A stretch of DNA of 64,000 nucleotides from Streptomyces sp. VRA16 Mangrove soil (GTDB taxonomy: Bacteria; Actinomycetota; Actinomycetes; Streptomycetales; Streptomycetaceae). Positions 1 to 7,757 of this stretch are shown piece after piece; position 1 is the stretch's first letter; each line of letters starts with the position of its first letter. The DNA lies in assembly GCF_017377775.1 (NCBI RefSeq), contig NZ_JAFVLN010000005.1:310001-374000 (forward strand), given 5' to 3'. The position numbers were made by a program, and so were the translations under genes. The notes beneath the pieces are model-generated. The model saw nothing but the letters and a program-made list of their open reading frames with translations, was not told the origin of the DNA and did not search any database.

Positions 1-771
1 GAGCCGGTCGGGCGACGGGTACGGCTGACCGAGCAGGCGGAGATCCTGGTCGCCCACACCGAGGCGGTGCTCGAACGCCTCGAACGCGCGGAGGCGGACA
101 TCGCCGCCTCCGCGACCGATCTGACCGGGACGCTGCGCATCGCCTCGTTCCAGACGGCGGCCCTGGCCCTCGTCCCCACCGCGCTCGGCTCGCTCCGCGA
201 CGCCCACCCCCGTCTGCGGGTCCACGTCACCCACAGAGAGCCGGAGAAGGCCCTGCCCGCCCTCCAGGCCCGCGACTTCGACCTCGTCCTGGCCGAGGAG
301 TACCCGGGGAACCCCAACCCCCGCCCCGCCGAGCTCGAACAGGAGGATCTGCTCGACGACCCCCTGCTGCTGGCCGTGCCGCCCCATGTGCGGGTACCGG
401 ACACGGACAGTCCCACGAAGACGCTGCGCTCACTGGCGGACCACCCCTGGGTGATGGAACCCGCGGGCACGGCCGCGCGGCACTGGGCCATGACCCTGTG
501 CCGCAACGCCGGCTTCGAGCCCGACGTGCGGTTCGAGACCACCGATCTCCTGCTCCACCTGCGGCTCGTCGAGGAGAACCACGCCGCCGCGTTCCTCCCC
601 GACCTGGTGTGGAACGGCCGGCCGGCGACCGTCACCCTCCGCCCGCTCCCCCGCGGCCAGCGCGGCCGTCGTATCTTCACCGTCGTACGCCGTGGCGCGA
701 GCCGGCATCCGGCGGTGCGGGCGTGCCGGGCGGCGCTGCGACGGGCCGCGACGGACGGCGCCCAGCCCTGA
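1..771 (+). CDS. LysR-family transcriptional regulator, 3' part (5' end outside window)
   Basis: The reading frame is open from the first base and ends at TGA 769-771, giving 256 visible residues. The first residues (GRRVRLTEQAEILVAHTE) are the usual link after a LysR winged helix, so the DNA-binding domain lies upstream of the window. The rest matches the LysR effector-binding domain: TGTLRIASFQTAALALVP followed by an alternating alpha/beta fold. A GTG at 67 is an internal codon, not a start. LysR proteins act as tetramers responding to a small ligand, usually near their target gene. The nearest gene is the acyl-CoA oxidase-like gene downstream, but the ligand and target cannot be read from the sequence. 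Confidence 0.85.
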   Translation, partial: EPVGRRVRLTEQAEILVAHTEAVLERLERAEADIAASATDLTGTLRIASFQTAALALVPTALGSLRDAHPRLRVHVTHREPEKALPALQARDFDLVLAEEYPGNPNPRPAELEQEDLLDDPLLLAVPPHVRVPDTDSPTKTLRSLADHPWVMEPAGTAARHWAMTLCRNAGFEPDVRFETTDLLLHLRLVEENHAAAFLPDLVWNGRPATVTLRPLPRGQRGRRIFTVVRRGASRHPAVRACRAALRRAATDGAQP

Positions 772-884
772 ACGGGCAACGTCACGTCCTGCGTGGCCGC
801 CCGTGCCCCCCGACAGCCGCAGACCCTCGTCGGACGGCGAACCGGTCCTGCTTGCGTCCTGCGGGGACGGGGTACCAGGGCTTC

Positions 885-2852
885 ATGATCACCGACACCT
901 CCACGTCCTCGGGCGGCTTCGTTCCGCCCGACGTCGACGTTCCGGCCCTGACCAAGGTGCTCGACGGCGAGTACGCCGAGATCCGCGACCTCGTGCGGAC
1001 GAACCTCACGCGGCACGCCTCCGTCCTGGAGGAGGCCGAGGAACTCGGCATCGACGCGTTCCGGGAGCGGGTGCGCGAGCTCGCCGTCGAGCTGGCGGCC
1101 ACCGGCCAGACCGGCATGGGTTTCCCGAAGGAGTACGGAGGCGGCGGTGACATCGGCGCCTCGATCGCCGCGTTCGAGACGCTCGCGTTCGGCGATCTGT
1201 CGCTGCTCGTGAAGGTCGGCGTGCAGTTCGGTCTCTTCGGGGGCGCGATCCTGCAGCTCGGCACCGAGCGGCACCACAAGGCCCACCTTCCGGATCTGAT
1301 CACCGGGAAGCTGATGGGCTGCTTCGCGATGACCGAGACCGGGCACGGCTCCAACGTCCAGGCGCTGGGGACCGTGGCGACGTACGACGCCGGCACCCAG
1401 GAGTTCGTCATCACGACGCCGGACGACGGCGCACGCAAGGACTACATCGGCAACGCCGCCCGGCACGCACAACTGGCCGTCGTCTTCGCCCAGTTGAAGG
1501 TGGGCGAGCGGTCCGAGGGCGTGCACGCGTTCGTCGTGCCGATCCGGATCGGCGGCGCGGTGGCGCCGGGCGTCTCGATCGAGGACGACGGCCGCAAGAT
1601 GGGCCTCAACGGCGTCGACAACGGACGGATCCGGTTCGACGGCGTACGGGTGCCGCGCGAGGCGCTGCTCAACCGGTTCGCCGACGTCACGCCCGAAGGC
1701 GTCTACGAGAGCCCGATCGAGAACCCCGGGCGCCGCTTCTTCACCATGCTCGGCACCCTCGTGCAGGGCCGGGTCAGTGTCGGCGGCGGCGCGATCAACG
1801 CCTCCAAGGTCGCACTGGCGATCGCCGTCAAGTACGCGGCGCGGCGGCGGCAGTTCGAGGCGACGCCCGACCACGGGGAGCAGTTGCTCCTCGACTACGG
1901 CATGCATCAGCGCCGGCTGCTGCCACTCCTCGCCCGCACCTACGCCCTGCACTTCGCCCAGGACGTGGTCCGCACCCACCTGCACGAGGTGTTCTCGGGC
2001 GAGCGGGGCGACGAACAGGCGCGGCGCGAGCTGGAGTCGCGTGCCGCCGGGACCAAGGCGCTCGGCACCTGGCACGCGACCCGCACGATCCAGGAGTGCC
2101 GCGAGGCGTGCGGCGGCGCCGGGTATCTCGCCGTCAACCGGTTCGCCGCGCTCAAGGCCGACAGCGACGTCTTCACGACGTTCGAGGGCGACAACCACGT
2201 CCTCCTGCAGCTCGTGGCCAAGGGCCTCCTGACCAACTACGCCCATGAGTTCGAGGACATGGACCAGCTCGGAATGGTCCGGTTCGTCACCGGGCAGGCC
2301 GTGGAGACGGTCATCGAGAGGACGTCGGTCCACAAACTTCTCGAACGGGTACGCGATCTGCTGCCCGGCGGCGACGAGTGGGACCAGGAGGCCGGTCTGC
2401 TCGACTCGGAGTACCAGCTCGCCATGGTCCGCCACCGCGAGGAGCACATGCTCGCCGGACTCGCCCGCCGGCTCAAGCGCGGCGTCGACCGCGAGCAGGA
2501 TCCCGGTGTCGTCTTCTCGCGCGTGCAGGACCATGTCATCGCGGTGGCCCGCGCGCACGTCGAGCGGCTGGTCCTGGAGGCGTTCGTCGAGCGGGTGCGC
2601 ACGCTGCCCGAGAGCGGGAACAAGGTGGCGCTGAAGGTGTTGTGCGACCTGTTCGCGCTGTCCACCATCGAGGCCGACCGCGCCTGGTTCATGGAGCACG
2701 GCCGGCTGACCGTGCAGCGCTCCAAGGCGATCAGCGGCGAGGTCGACGGTCTGTGCCGCAGGATCAGGCCGCTCGCCGTCGACCTCGTCGACGCGTGGGG
2801 CATCCCGCCGCGGATGCTGCGCTCCCCCGGTCTGGTGGGACCGCCGTCGTAG
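885..2852 (+). CDS. acyl-CoA oxidase / acyl-CoA dehydrogenase family flavoprotein
   Basis: A 655-residue protein, the length of peroxisomal-type acyl-CoA oxidases and longer than the roughly 380-residue short-chain dehydrogenases. It carries the family signatures CFAMTETGHGSNVQ (FAD and substrate binding, about residue 146) and CREACGGAGY. The segment TTFEGDNHVLLQ has Glu434 at the place of the oxidase catalytic base. The expected reaction is oxidation of acyl-CoA to trans-2-enoyl-CoA in the cytoplasm, the first step of beta-oxidation. ATG 885 was chosen because homology begins just after it and AGGG lies 4 nt upstream; the frame stays open further 5' but has no family similarity there. Oxidase versus dehydrogenase activity cannot be settled by sequence. 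Confidence 0.88.
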   Translation: MITDTSTSSGGFVPPDVDVPALTKVLDGEYAEIRDLVRTNLTRHASVLEEAEELGIDAFRERVRELAVELAATGQTGMGFPKEYGGGGDIGASIAAFETLAFGDLSLLVKVGVQFGLFGGAILQLGTERHHKAHLPDLITGKLMGCFAMTETGHGSNVQALGTVATYDAGTQEFVITTPDDGARKDYIGNAARHAQLAVVFAQLKVGERSEGVHAFVVPIRIGGAVAPGVSIEDDGRKMGLNGVDNGRIRFDGVRVPREALLNRFADVTPEGVYESPIENPGRRFFTMLGTLVQGRVSVGGGAINASKVALAIAVKYAARRRQFEATPDHGEQLLLDYGMHQRRLLPLLARTYALHFAQDVVRTHLHEVFSGERGDEQARRELESRAAGTKALGTWHATRTIQECREACGGAGYLAVNRFAALKADSDVFTTFEGDNHVLLQLVAKGLLTNYAHEFEDMDQLGMVRFVTGQAVETVIERTSVHKLLERVRDLLPGGDEWDQEAGLLDSEYQLAMVRHREEHMLAGLARRLKRGVDREQDPGVVFSRVQDHVIAVARAHVERLVLEAFVERVRTLPESGNKVALKVLCDLFALSTIEADRAWFMEHGRLTVQRSKAISGEVDGLCRRIRPLAVDLVDAWGIPPRMLRSPGLVGPPS

Positions 2853-2855
2853 ACT
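2850..2855 (+). promoter_or_regulatory. -10 box TAGACT, leaderless type
   Basis: TAGACT ends exactly 7 nt before ATG 2863 and overlaps the stop codon of the upstream gene. This spacing puts the transcription start at or next to the A of the start codon, and there is no Shine-Dalgarno sequence. It suggests a leaderless mRNA for the PPOX gene. Confidence 0.5.
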
Positions 2856-2862
2856 CCCGCGC

Positions 2863-3246
2863 ATGTCCGACATCGAGGCGATCCGCCGCGCCAAGTACAT
2901 CAGCCTGACCACCTACCGGAAGGACGGCACCGCCGTGGCCACGCCCGTGTGGCAGGTGGGCGGGGCCGACGGCACGCTGCTCGTCGTGACGCCGGCGCAC
3001 GCGTGGAAGGTCAAGCGGATCCGGAACAACGGCGCGGTGACGGTGGCCGTGTGCACCGTCCGCGGTCATGTCGCCCCCGGCGCCGCCGTGTTGTCCGGCA
3101 ACGCGCGGCTGCTGGACGAGGCGGGGACCGCGGACGCGCAGCGGCTGCTCGCGAAGAAGTACCTGTCGTCGCGGATCGGCAACGGGTTCCTGAAGCTGTT
3201 CCGGGTACGCAGGAAGCCGATGGCCGGCATCGCGATCACCCTCTGA
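2863..3246 (+). CDS. PPOX-class F420/FMN-dependent oxidoreductase
   Basis: A 127-residue split-barrel flavin-fold protein of the pyridoxamine-5'-phosphate oxidase-like superfamily. Visible family features are the N-terminal AKYISLTTYRKDGTAVATPVW strands and the VVTPAHAWKVKRIRNN segment, where the basic residues normally contact cofactor phosphate. In actinobacteria this size class commonly uses F420H2 or FMN to reduce small molecules; the substrate is unknown here. The gene starts 10 nt after the acyl-CoA oxidase-like gene and appears to have its own leaderless promoter. The family call is firm and the cofactor is inferred. Confidence 0.85.
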   Translation: MSDIEAIRRAKYISLTTYRKDGTAVATPVWQVGGADGTLLVVTPAHAWKVKRIRNNGAVTVAVCTVRGHVAPGAAVLSGNARLLDEAGTADAQRLLAKKYLSSRIGNGFLKLFRVRRKPMAGIAITL

Positions 3247-3404
3247 TCAGCACGGGTGCCACAGGGGGGCAGGAACGTTCGAGAGTGTTCCGAATCAGTC
3301 TCCGGCCACCGTTTTCGGCATATGCCATACCGGGGGCCGGGAAAGCCCCTAGGGTTCCCGCGAGGGCCAAAGGACCCGCCCTCGTCTCTCGTTGAGGAGA
3401 ACCC

Positions 3405-3779
3405 GTGACCAATGTGGAAGTGTCCCTCAAGACCCTGCTGACCGAGGTCGAGGGTGCACTGGGGGCCGCCGTCGTGGATTACACGAGCGGCATGGCCCTC
3501 GGCACCCTGGGCGGCGGAAAGGAGCTGGACCTGACCGTCGCCGCGGCAGGCAACACCGATGTGATCCGGGCCAAGATGCGCACCATGGAGCTGCTCGGCA
3601 TCAAGGAGAACATCGAGGACATACTCATCACGCTCGGCGGCCAGTACCACCTGATCCGCCCCGTCGCCGGACGCACGGGGAACGGCCTGTTCCTGTATCT
3701 CGTCATCGACAAGGGCCGGTCCAACCTCGCCATGGCGCGGCATCACCTCAAGCGCACCGAGGAGCAGTTGGAGGTCTGA
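3405..3779 (+). CDS. roadblock/LC7 domain protein
   Basis: A 124-residue protein starting at GTG 3405 behind a strong GAGGAG ribosome site. The whole length is a single roadblock/LC7 fold: helix, strand VDYTSGMALGTL, strand LTVAAAGNTDVI and a long central helix. Proteins of this type bind small Ras-like GTPases; in Streptomyces they are known as the B component of conservons beside a histidine kinase, a DUF742 protein and a GTPase. None of those partners is next to this gene, so it is an orphan and its partner must be elsewhere. A short stem with a T-run follows the stop codon. Confidence 0.85.
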   Translation: MTNVEVSLKTLLTEVEGALGAAVVDYTSGMALGTLGGGKELDLTVAAAGNTDVIRAKMRTMELLGIKENIEDILITLGGQYHLIRPVAGRTGNGLFLYLVIDKGRSNLAMARHHLKRTEEQLEV

Positions 3780-3795
3780 GCCCTCAGCTCTTTTT
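3776..3795 (+). terminator. possible weak intrinsic terminator
   Basis: CTGAG-CC-CTCAG forms a 5-bp stem overlapping the roadblock stop codon and is followed by CTCTTTTTATTT. The T-run is unusual in this GC-rich sequence. The stem is short, so the call is tentative. Confidence 0.35.
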
Positions 3796-3806
3796 ATTTG
3801 CCCGGC

Positions 3807-3826
3807 ACTTGAAGAATTCTTCAAGT
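3807..3826. promoter_or_regulatory. perfect 20-bp palindrome, probable ArsR operator
   Basis: ACTTGAAGAATTCTTCAAGT is a perfect inverted repeat with an A+T-rich core, lying 144 nt upstream of the ArsR-type gene. ArsR repressors normally bind imperfect 12-2-12 type palindromes in their own promoter, so autoregulation is the simplest reading. Confidence 0.55.
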
Positions 3827-3969
3827 CTCCATCTCTGCATCCGTCGAACTCTCGGATCCAGAGGCCCCGGCCGGGAAGGATGAGACGGCACAGCGAGCGC
3901 GGCGGCGGGCGAGGCCGCCGCGCCCCGTCTCCGCACCCCGCACCCCGAGTCAGGGAAGTGAGCCATCCC

Positions 3970-4323
3970 GTGCAGGCGCCCCTCTACCAGGTCAAAGCAG
4001 AGTTCTTCCGCATGCTCGGGCACCCGGTCCGGATACGCGTTCTGGAGCTGCTCCAGAACGGTCCGGTCTCCGTACGCGATCTGCTGATCGACATCGACAT
4101 CGAACCGTCGAACCTCTCCCAGCAGCTCGCCGTCCTGCGCCGTTCCGGCATCGTCGTCTCCACCCGCGAGGGCTCGACCGTGACCTACGCCCTGGCGGGC
4201 GGGGACGTCGCGGAACTCCTGCGCGCCGCACGCCGGATCCTCACCGAGCTGCTCGCGGGGCAGAGCGCGCTGCTGGCCGAGCTCCAGGACACCGATCAGC
4301 CCGAGCAGCCCGCACCGCACTGA
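3970..4323 (+). CDS. ArsR-family winged-helix regulator
   Basis: A 117-residue helix-turn-helix protein. The ArsR core is clear: FRMLGHPVRIRVLELLQ, then the recognition region IEPSNLSQQLAVLRRSGIV and the wing STREGSTVTYALAG. There are no cysteine or histidine clusters like those of metal sensors, so it probably does not sense arsenic or zinc through the classical sites. GTG 3970 was chosen because AGGGAAG lies upstream at a workable distance and homology begins at QAPLYQVKAEFF; GTG 3958 and ATG 3880 are in-frame alternatives. The palindrome at 3807-3826 is a likely operator. The next gene is convergent, so its target may be its own promoter or distant. Confidence 0.85.
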   Translation: MQAPLYQVKAEFFRMLGHPVRIRVLELLQNGPVSVRDLLIDIDIEPSNLSQQLAVLRRSGIVVSTREGSTVTYALAGGDVAELLRAARRILTELLAGQSALLAELQDTDQPEQPAPH

Positions 4324-4340
4324 CCGGGGCCATGTGCCCC

Positions 4341-4384
4341 TCAGAGCCTGTCTTTGAACCCCCGCCTGCGCCCCGACGCCCGGC
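4341..4384. mobile_element. relic end of an inverted-repeat element (MITE-like)
   Basis: Bases 4344-4384 are identical to the reverse complement of the right end of the complete element at 54639-54758, including the 21-bp terminal repeat that begins GAGCCTGTCTTTGAAC. Bases 4341-4343 are TCA, the same trinucleotide that flanks the complete copy on both sides. Only one end is present, so this is a truncated copy. It now supplies the stop codon and last residues of the hydrolase-like gene. Confidence 0.7.
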
Positions 4385-5828
4385 GCAGCAGCCGGCCGAT
4401 CTCCGGGTGGAAGACGTCGTGGTGACCGCCCAGCGGCAGGTCGGGGGAGCTCACGACCTCGGAGACGTCGATGTTCAGGTAGGGCGTGGCATGGTGCAGG
4501 TCCAGCTCCGGCAGACCCTTGAGCGTCGCGGGCGCGGGCCCTTCGACGCCTTGCAGCCCGTCGAAGCCGAGGGCGCCCCACTTGCGTCCGAGGGACACCA
4601 ACTCGGCCGAGTCGCCGATCATCTGGGCGGACAGCGGGTACATGACGCCGAGGTGGGAGTCGAGATGCGAGAACGTGCAGAGCAGCGGTCCCGCCACCAG
4701 GCGTTGCAGGCTCCACAGTGCGCCGTGGCCGGAGACCTGCTGCGGCAGGCTGTCGGCGAACGCGAAGTGTGACATCTCGGCCTGCAGCAGGGTGAGCGAG
4801 GACAGCAGCACCGGTTCCGCGTCGCCGTTCTCCAGGCCGCGCAGCGCGAATCCGGCGAGCCGCCCGCCCAGTCCGTGCCCGACGAGGTGCAGGCGGACCC
4901 CGTTGCCCTCCGCCAGCTGGGGCAGGCAGCGGCCGAGACCGTACTGTCCGACGAACCCGGCGCGGCGGCGCAGCACATGCCGTACCACCTGCCGGAAGAG
5001 TTCATGGGCGCCGTTCCACAGGTCGCCGAAGTCGGCGGCGCGGGCCTGTTCGCCCAGCGGGCCGCCCGCCGCGACCGTGCCGGCCCGGCCCACGCGGTCG
5101 CTGAGCGGCCGGGCGGGGCGCGGCCCCGCGATGCGGGCCTCGGGGAGGGTTCCCCCCTCGGACGCTTCGGGCCCTTCGGTGCCGGAGGCGTGTCGCGCCG
5201 GCCGGCCGTGGTGTGTGCCCCGGGCCCGGCGCAGGTCGTCGAGCGCGCCCGCGAACTCGGCGCACACGGTGCGGGTGTCCTCGAACAGCATGAGCGGGTC
5301 CGACTGCGGAAGGATCTCGCCCATCGTGTCCGCGGCGAAGGCGGCGACCGGGTCCTGCAGGGGCAGTTCCGCGAGTCGGCGCAGGGCCGTGCCCAGGTCG
5401 TCGAGGGCCGGTTCGTAGTCGGGCCGGTCGTGCAGCAGCCCGATGATCTCGTGCAACGCGTCCGCGCGGTCGGGCAGCCGGCGCAGCAGGTCGTCGGCCG
5501 TGTCGGCGCCGACTCCGTGGGACTCGTCGGGTTGATCGGCGCCGGGCAGGCCCTCGTCGCGGAAGCACAGCGACGGCCAGTGCACGCCGAGCACTCCGGC
5601 CTCGCCCGGGGCGTCGCTCCACGCATCGGCGAGCAGCTCGCGGTACGCGCCGTCCACCGTGCGGCTCATCGCGTCGTCGTTGTGGGCCCCATGGGCCAGG
5701 ACGTACAGCTCGCGGACGCCGCTGTCCCGCACGGCCTCCCGGATCCGGTCGACCGCACCCGCCTCGAAGGCGGCCGCACCGTCGAAGCCCAGGGCACCAA
5801 AATCGTGGAACGCGACCGATCGCGGCAT
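4341..5828 (-). CDS. alpha/beta-hydrolase-like protein with degenerate nucleophile elbow
   Basis: A 495-residue protein starting at ATG behind CAGGAG. The N-terminus (MPRSVAFHDFGALGFDG) and LYVLAHGAHNDD fit a family of large Streptomyces alpha/beta-hydrolase-like proteins whose nucleophile elbow reads GHSFG. Here the elbow reads LHLVGHGLGGRLAGF, with glycine at residue 319 where the catalytic serine should be (codon GGA). Later family blocks remain, including LTLLQAEMSHFAFA and the HHDVFHPEIGRLL region with the candidate histidine. The protein is therefore probably catalytically dead or uses another mechanism. Its last 14 codons come from a mobile-element end (4344-4384), so the natural C-terminus has been replaced. 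Confidence 0.75.
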   Translation of the reverse strand: MPRSVAFHDFGALGFDGAAAFEAGAVDRIREAVRDSGVRELYVLAHGAHNDDAMSRTVDGAYRELLADAWSDAPGEAGVLGVHWPSLCFRDEGLPGADQPDESHGVGADTADDLLRRLPDRADALHEIIGLLHDRPDYEPALDDLGTALRRLAELPLQDPVAAFAADTMGEILPQSDPLMLFEDTRTVCAEFAGALDDLRRARGTHHGRPARHASGTEGPEASEGGTLPEARIAGPRPARPLSDRVGRAGTVAAGGPLGEQARAADFGDLWNGAHELFRQVVRHVLRRRAGFVGQYGLGRCLPQLAEGNGVRLHLVGHGLGGRLAGFALRGLENGDAEPVLLSSLTLLQAEMSHFAFADSLPQQVSGHGALWSLQRLVAGPLLCTFSHLDSHLGVMYPLSAQMIGDSAELVSLGRKWGALGFDGLQGVEGPAPATLKGLPELDLHHATPYLNIDVSEVVSSPDLPLGGHHDVFHPEIGRLLRRASGRRRGFKDRL

Positions 5829-6137
5829 GGCTCACTCCTGTGGGGCGCCGCGGCGCGCGGCGGTGTGCGGAAAAGACGGACCGACCGCCCGTCTCGCGAG
5901 GAGGTTCACGTGCCCGGCGCGCCGTGGGGCACGCTCGGGCGAGGCGGATGTACGGCGTTTCTACGCCACCGCGACGCGCACGCGCAGACGCCTTGCGCGC
6001 CCCGGCACAACCCTGTTGCGCGCCGTCCACGCGCCCCGTGCACGGTGATCTTCCTCGCACGGCGGCGGATGTGTGAATCCCTCATGGCGGGTAGTGGGGC
6101 AGGACAGCACATCCGGTACGAAGGGAGACACACCCCC
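5829..6137. other. intergenic region between divergent hydrolase-like gene and dps
   Basis: These 309 bases hold no convincing gene. GTGT, 14 bases, then GGGTAG at 6071-6094 resembles a SigB-type stress promoter (GNNT-N14-16-GGGTAY) apart from its last base. A GAAGGGA ribosome site at about 6119-6125 serves dps, and CAGGAG on the minus strand serves the hydrolase-like gene. Confidence 0.4.
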
Positions 6138-6695
6138 ATGGCTCAGCAGAGCACTCCGAAGTACACCGTCCCCGGCCTCACCGTGGACCAGGCCGGAGAG
6201 CTGATCGAGATTCTGCAGATGCGGTTGCACGCACTCAACGACCTGCATCTGACGCTGAAGCACATTCACTGGAACGTCGTCGGTCCGCACTTCATCGCCG
6301 TGCACGAGATGATCGACCCGCAGGTCGACCGGGTGCGGGCGATGGCGGACGACGTCGCGGAGCGGGCCGCCGCCCTCGGCGGGATCAGCCAGGGCACGCC
6401 CGGCGCGCTCGTGGCCGCCCGCACCTGGCAGGACTACAGCGTGGGCCGGGCCGACGCCATCGCCCACCTCGGGGCGCTCGACGTCGTCTACACCGGCGTC
6501 ATCGAGGACCTGCGCAAGGCGATCGAGCTGGCCAACCGGATCGACACCGCCACGGAGGATCTGCTCATCGGTCAGCTGCGCGAACTGGAGCAGTTCCAGT
6601 GGTTCGTCCGCGCCCATCTGGAGACGGCGGGCGGTTCGCTGCGCACCGGCTCCGCCACCACCGAGGAGGAAGCGGCACGCCGCGCCGTCAACTAG
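6138..6695 (+). CDS. dps: Dps-family DNA-binding ferritin-like protein
   Basis: A 185-residue Dps protein. The four-helix ferritin core carries the intersubunit ferroxidase motif KHIHWNVVGPHFIAVHEMID, with the expected His, Asp and Glu ligands. Dps dodecamers oxidise ferrous iron with hydrogen peroxide, store the iron and coat DNA in starved or stressed cells. The N-terminal tail (MAQQSTPKYTVPGL) and the C-terminal tail (TTEEEAARRAVN) are short and not strongly basic. ATG 6138 follows GAAGGGA. A SigB-like promoter candidate lies about 45 nt upstream, in keeping with stress control known for streptomycete Dps proteins. Confidence 0.93.
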   Translation: MAQQSTPKYTVPGLTVDQAGELIEILQMRLHALNDLHLTLKHIHWNVVGPHFIAVHEMIDPQVDRVRAMADDVAERAAALGGISQGTPGALVAARTWQDYSVGRADAIAHLGALDVVYTGVIEDLRKAIELANRIDTATEDLLIGQLRELEQFQWFVRAHLETAGGSLRTGSATTEEEAARRAVN

Positions 6696-6811
6696 CGTCC
6701 CTCCAGGCCCTGTTCGCGAGTGAAACCGGTCACGCAGTGCCTCGGCCGTACATAATCCGCGGCACAGAGGGCATGTGGACGTCCCGTTCCCCAGCGAGAG
6801 CAGGTGCCTCC

Positions 6812-7042
6812 ATGCTGATGCCCGATGCCGCGTTCGTCCGTACGCTGCTGAGCCGCTACGCCGACCTCCAGATGCGCCACGTCGAACGCCCCTCGCGGGA
6901 GACGCGCGCCCAGCTGGACGACGTGACCTACACGCTGTGCGTGTGCACCGGGACCCGGACGATCCGGGACGCCCTGGCCGCCGCCGACCAGGTCCTCGCG
7001 CAGGCGGCGGCCAGGACGGACGGCGCCTCGCACGCCGCCTGA
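6812..7042 (+). CDS. DUF5133 family small protein
   Basis: A 76-residue protein. The sequence MLMPDAAFVRTLLSRYADLQ, then a VTYTLCVCTGTRTIRDAL block, matches the DUF5133 family of small actinobacterial proteins. No enzymatic motif or membrane segment is present, although two cysteines (CVC) sit in the central helix. It lies 116 nt after dps on the same strand with its own spacing, and is followed by two hairpins that probably end transcription. Function unknown. Confidence 0.75.
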   Translation: MLMPDAAFVRTLLSRYADLQMRHVERPSRETRAQLDDVTYTLCVCTGTRTIRDALAAADQVLAQAAARTDGASHAA

Positions 7043-7133
7043 ACCGGCACGGGGGCACAGATGTTTGCACGAGCGGGGCCGGGGCACTCGTGGTGCGACC
7101 CTGTCGTTCTCCGACACGGGGTCCAGTGGTGCA

Positions 7134-7165
7134 GGGGGCGCGTCCTGGGACGAGGGCGCGCCCCC
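7134..7165 (+). terminator. hairpin after DUF5133 gene
   Basis: GGGGGCGCG (7134-7142) pairs with CGCGCCCCC (7157-7165) around a 14-nt loop, 92 nt after the stop codon. There is no T-run, as is usual in streptomycetes. Confidence 0.5.
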
Positions 7166-7224
7166 GCTCTCATGCCGTGCGGAGTTCCCGGACACCACGG
7201 CACACGTGCTGCGGACGAACGGAA

Positions 7225-7267
7225 GGGCCCCTCGACTCCAGCTTTCCGAAGCGGAGTCGAGGGGCCC
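7225..7267. terminator. strong bidirectional terminator
   Basis: GGGCCCCTCGACTCC (7225-7239) pairs perfectly with bases 7253-7267, and the loop contains a further GCTT/AAGC pairing. It sits between convergent genes ending at 7042 and 7279. Confidence 0.75.
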
Positions 7268-7278
7268 TGTCCGTGCGG

Positions 7279-7719
7279 TCAGACGCGTCCGCCGGTCAGC
7301 CGGGTGAGCGGTCCGTGACTGCCGCGCTCGGCGCGGCGGCCCGCCATGTAGGAGGTGGCCGCCAGGGCCGTGGCACCCGCCGTGACGCCGGCCGCGACGA
7401 TCTTGCGGTGCTTGAGGACGGCCCAGGCCGTCGTCGCCGCGGAGACCGCCTGGCCCGCGGCCGATGTCACGGTGGAGCGGGCGGTGTCCAGTGCGGCGCC
7501 GGCCGTGGCGGCCGCGCGAGCTCCCTGGTCACCCGCCGTCCGGGCCGCTCGGGCCCCTTCGTCACCCGCCGTCCGGGCGGCGCGGGCCGTCTGGGTACCC
7601 GCCTCCTCCGCGGCGCCTGCCGCCTTGTCCGCGGTCTTCTTCGCTGCCTTCGCCGCGGCCGGTCGCCCCGTCCTCGTGGTGCGCCCGGCCCCTTCTGCGT
7701 TGTCGTGTGTGTTCGCCAT
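7279..7719 (-). CDS. alanine-rich repeat protein with C-terminal membrane segment
   Basis: A 146-residue protein of unknown function. Residues 20-95 are Ala/Lys/Asp-rich and contain near-tandem 11-residue units of the type AARTAGDEGAR / AARTAGDQGAR, predicted to form long amphipathic helices as in LEA-like or apolipoprotein-like proteins. A hydrophobic stretch (IVAAGVTAGATALAATSYMAG) near residue 115 could anchor it, followed by a basic tail. ATG 7719 was chosen because MANTHDN opens the repeat-rich region; ATG 7764, overlapping the upstream stop codon, is an in-frame alternative that would allow translational coupling. Neither start has a strong ribosome site. Confidence 0.6.
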   Translation of the reverse strand: MANTHDNAEGAGRTTRTGRPAAAKAAKKTADKAAGAAEEAGTQTARAARTAGDEGARAARTAGDQGARAAATAGAALDTARSTVTSAAGQAVSAATTAWAVLKHRKIVAAGVTAGATALAATSYMAGRRAERGSHGPLTRLTGGRV

Positions 7720-7757
7720 GGTGTGCGAATAGCCGGATCCGGCCGGAGCAAACAGAC

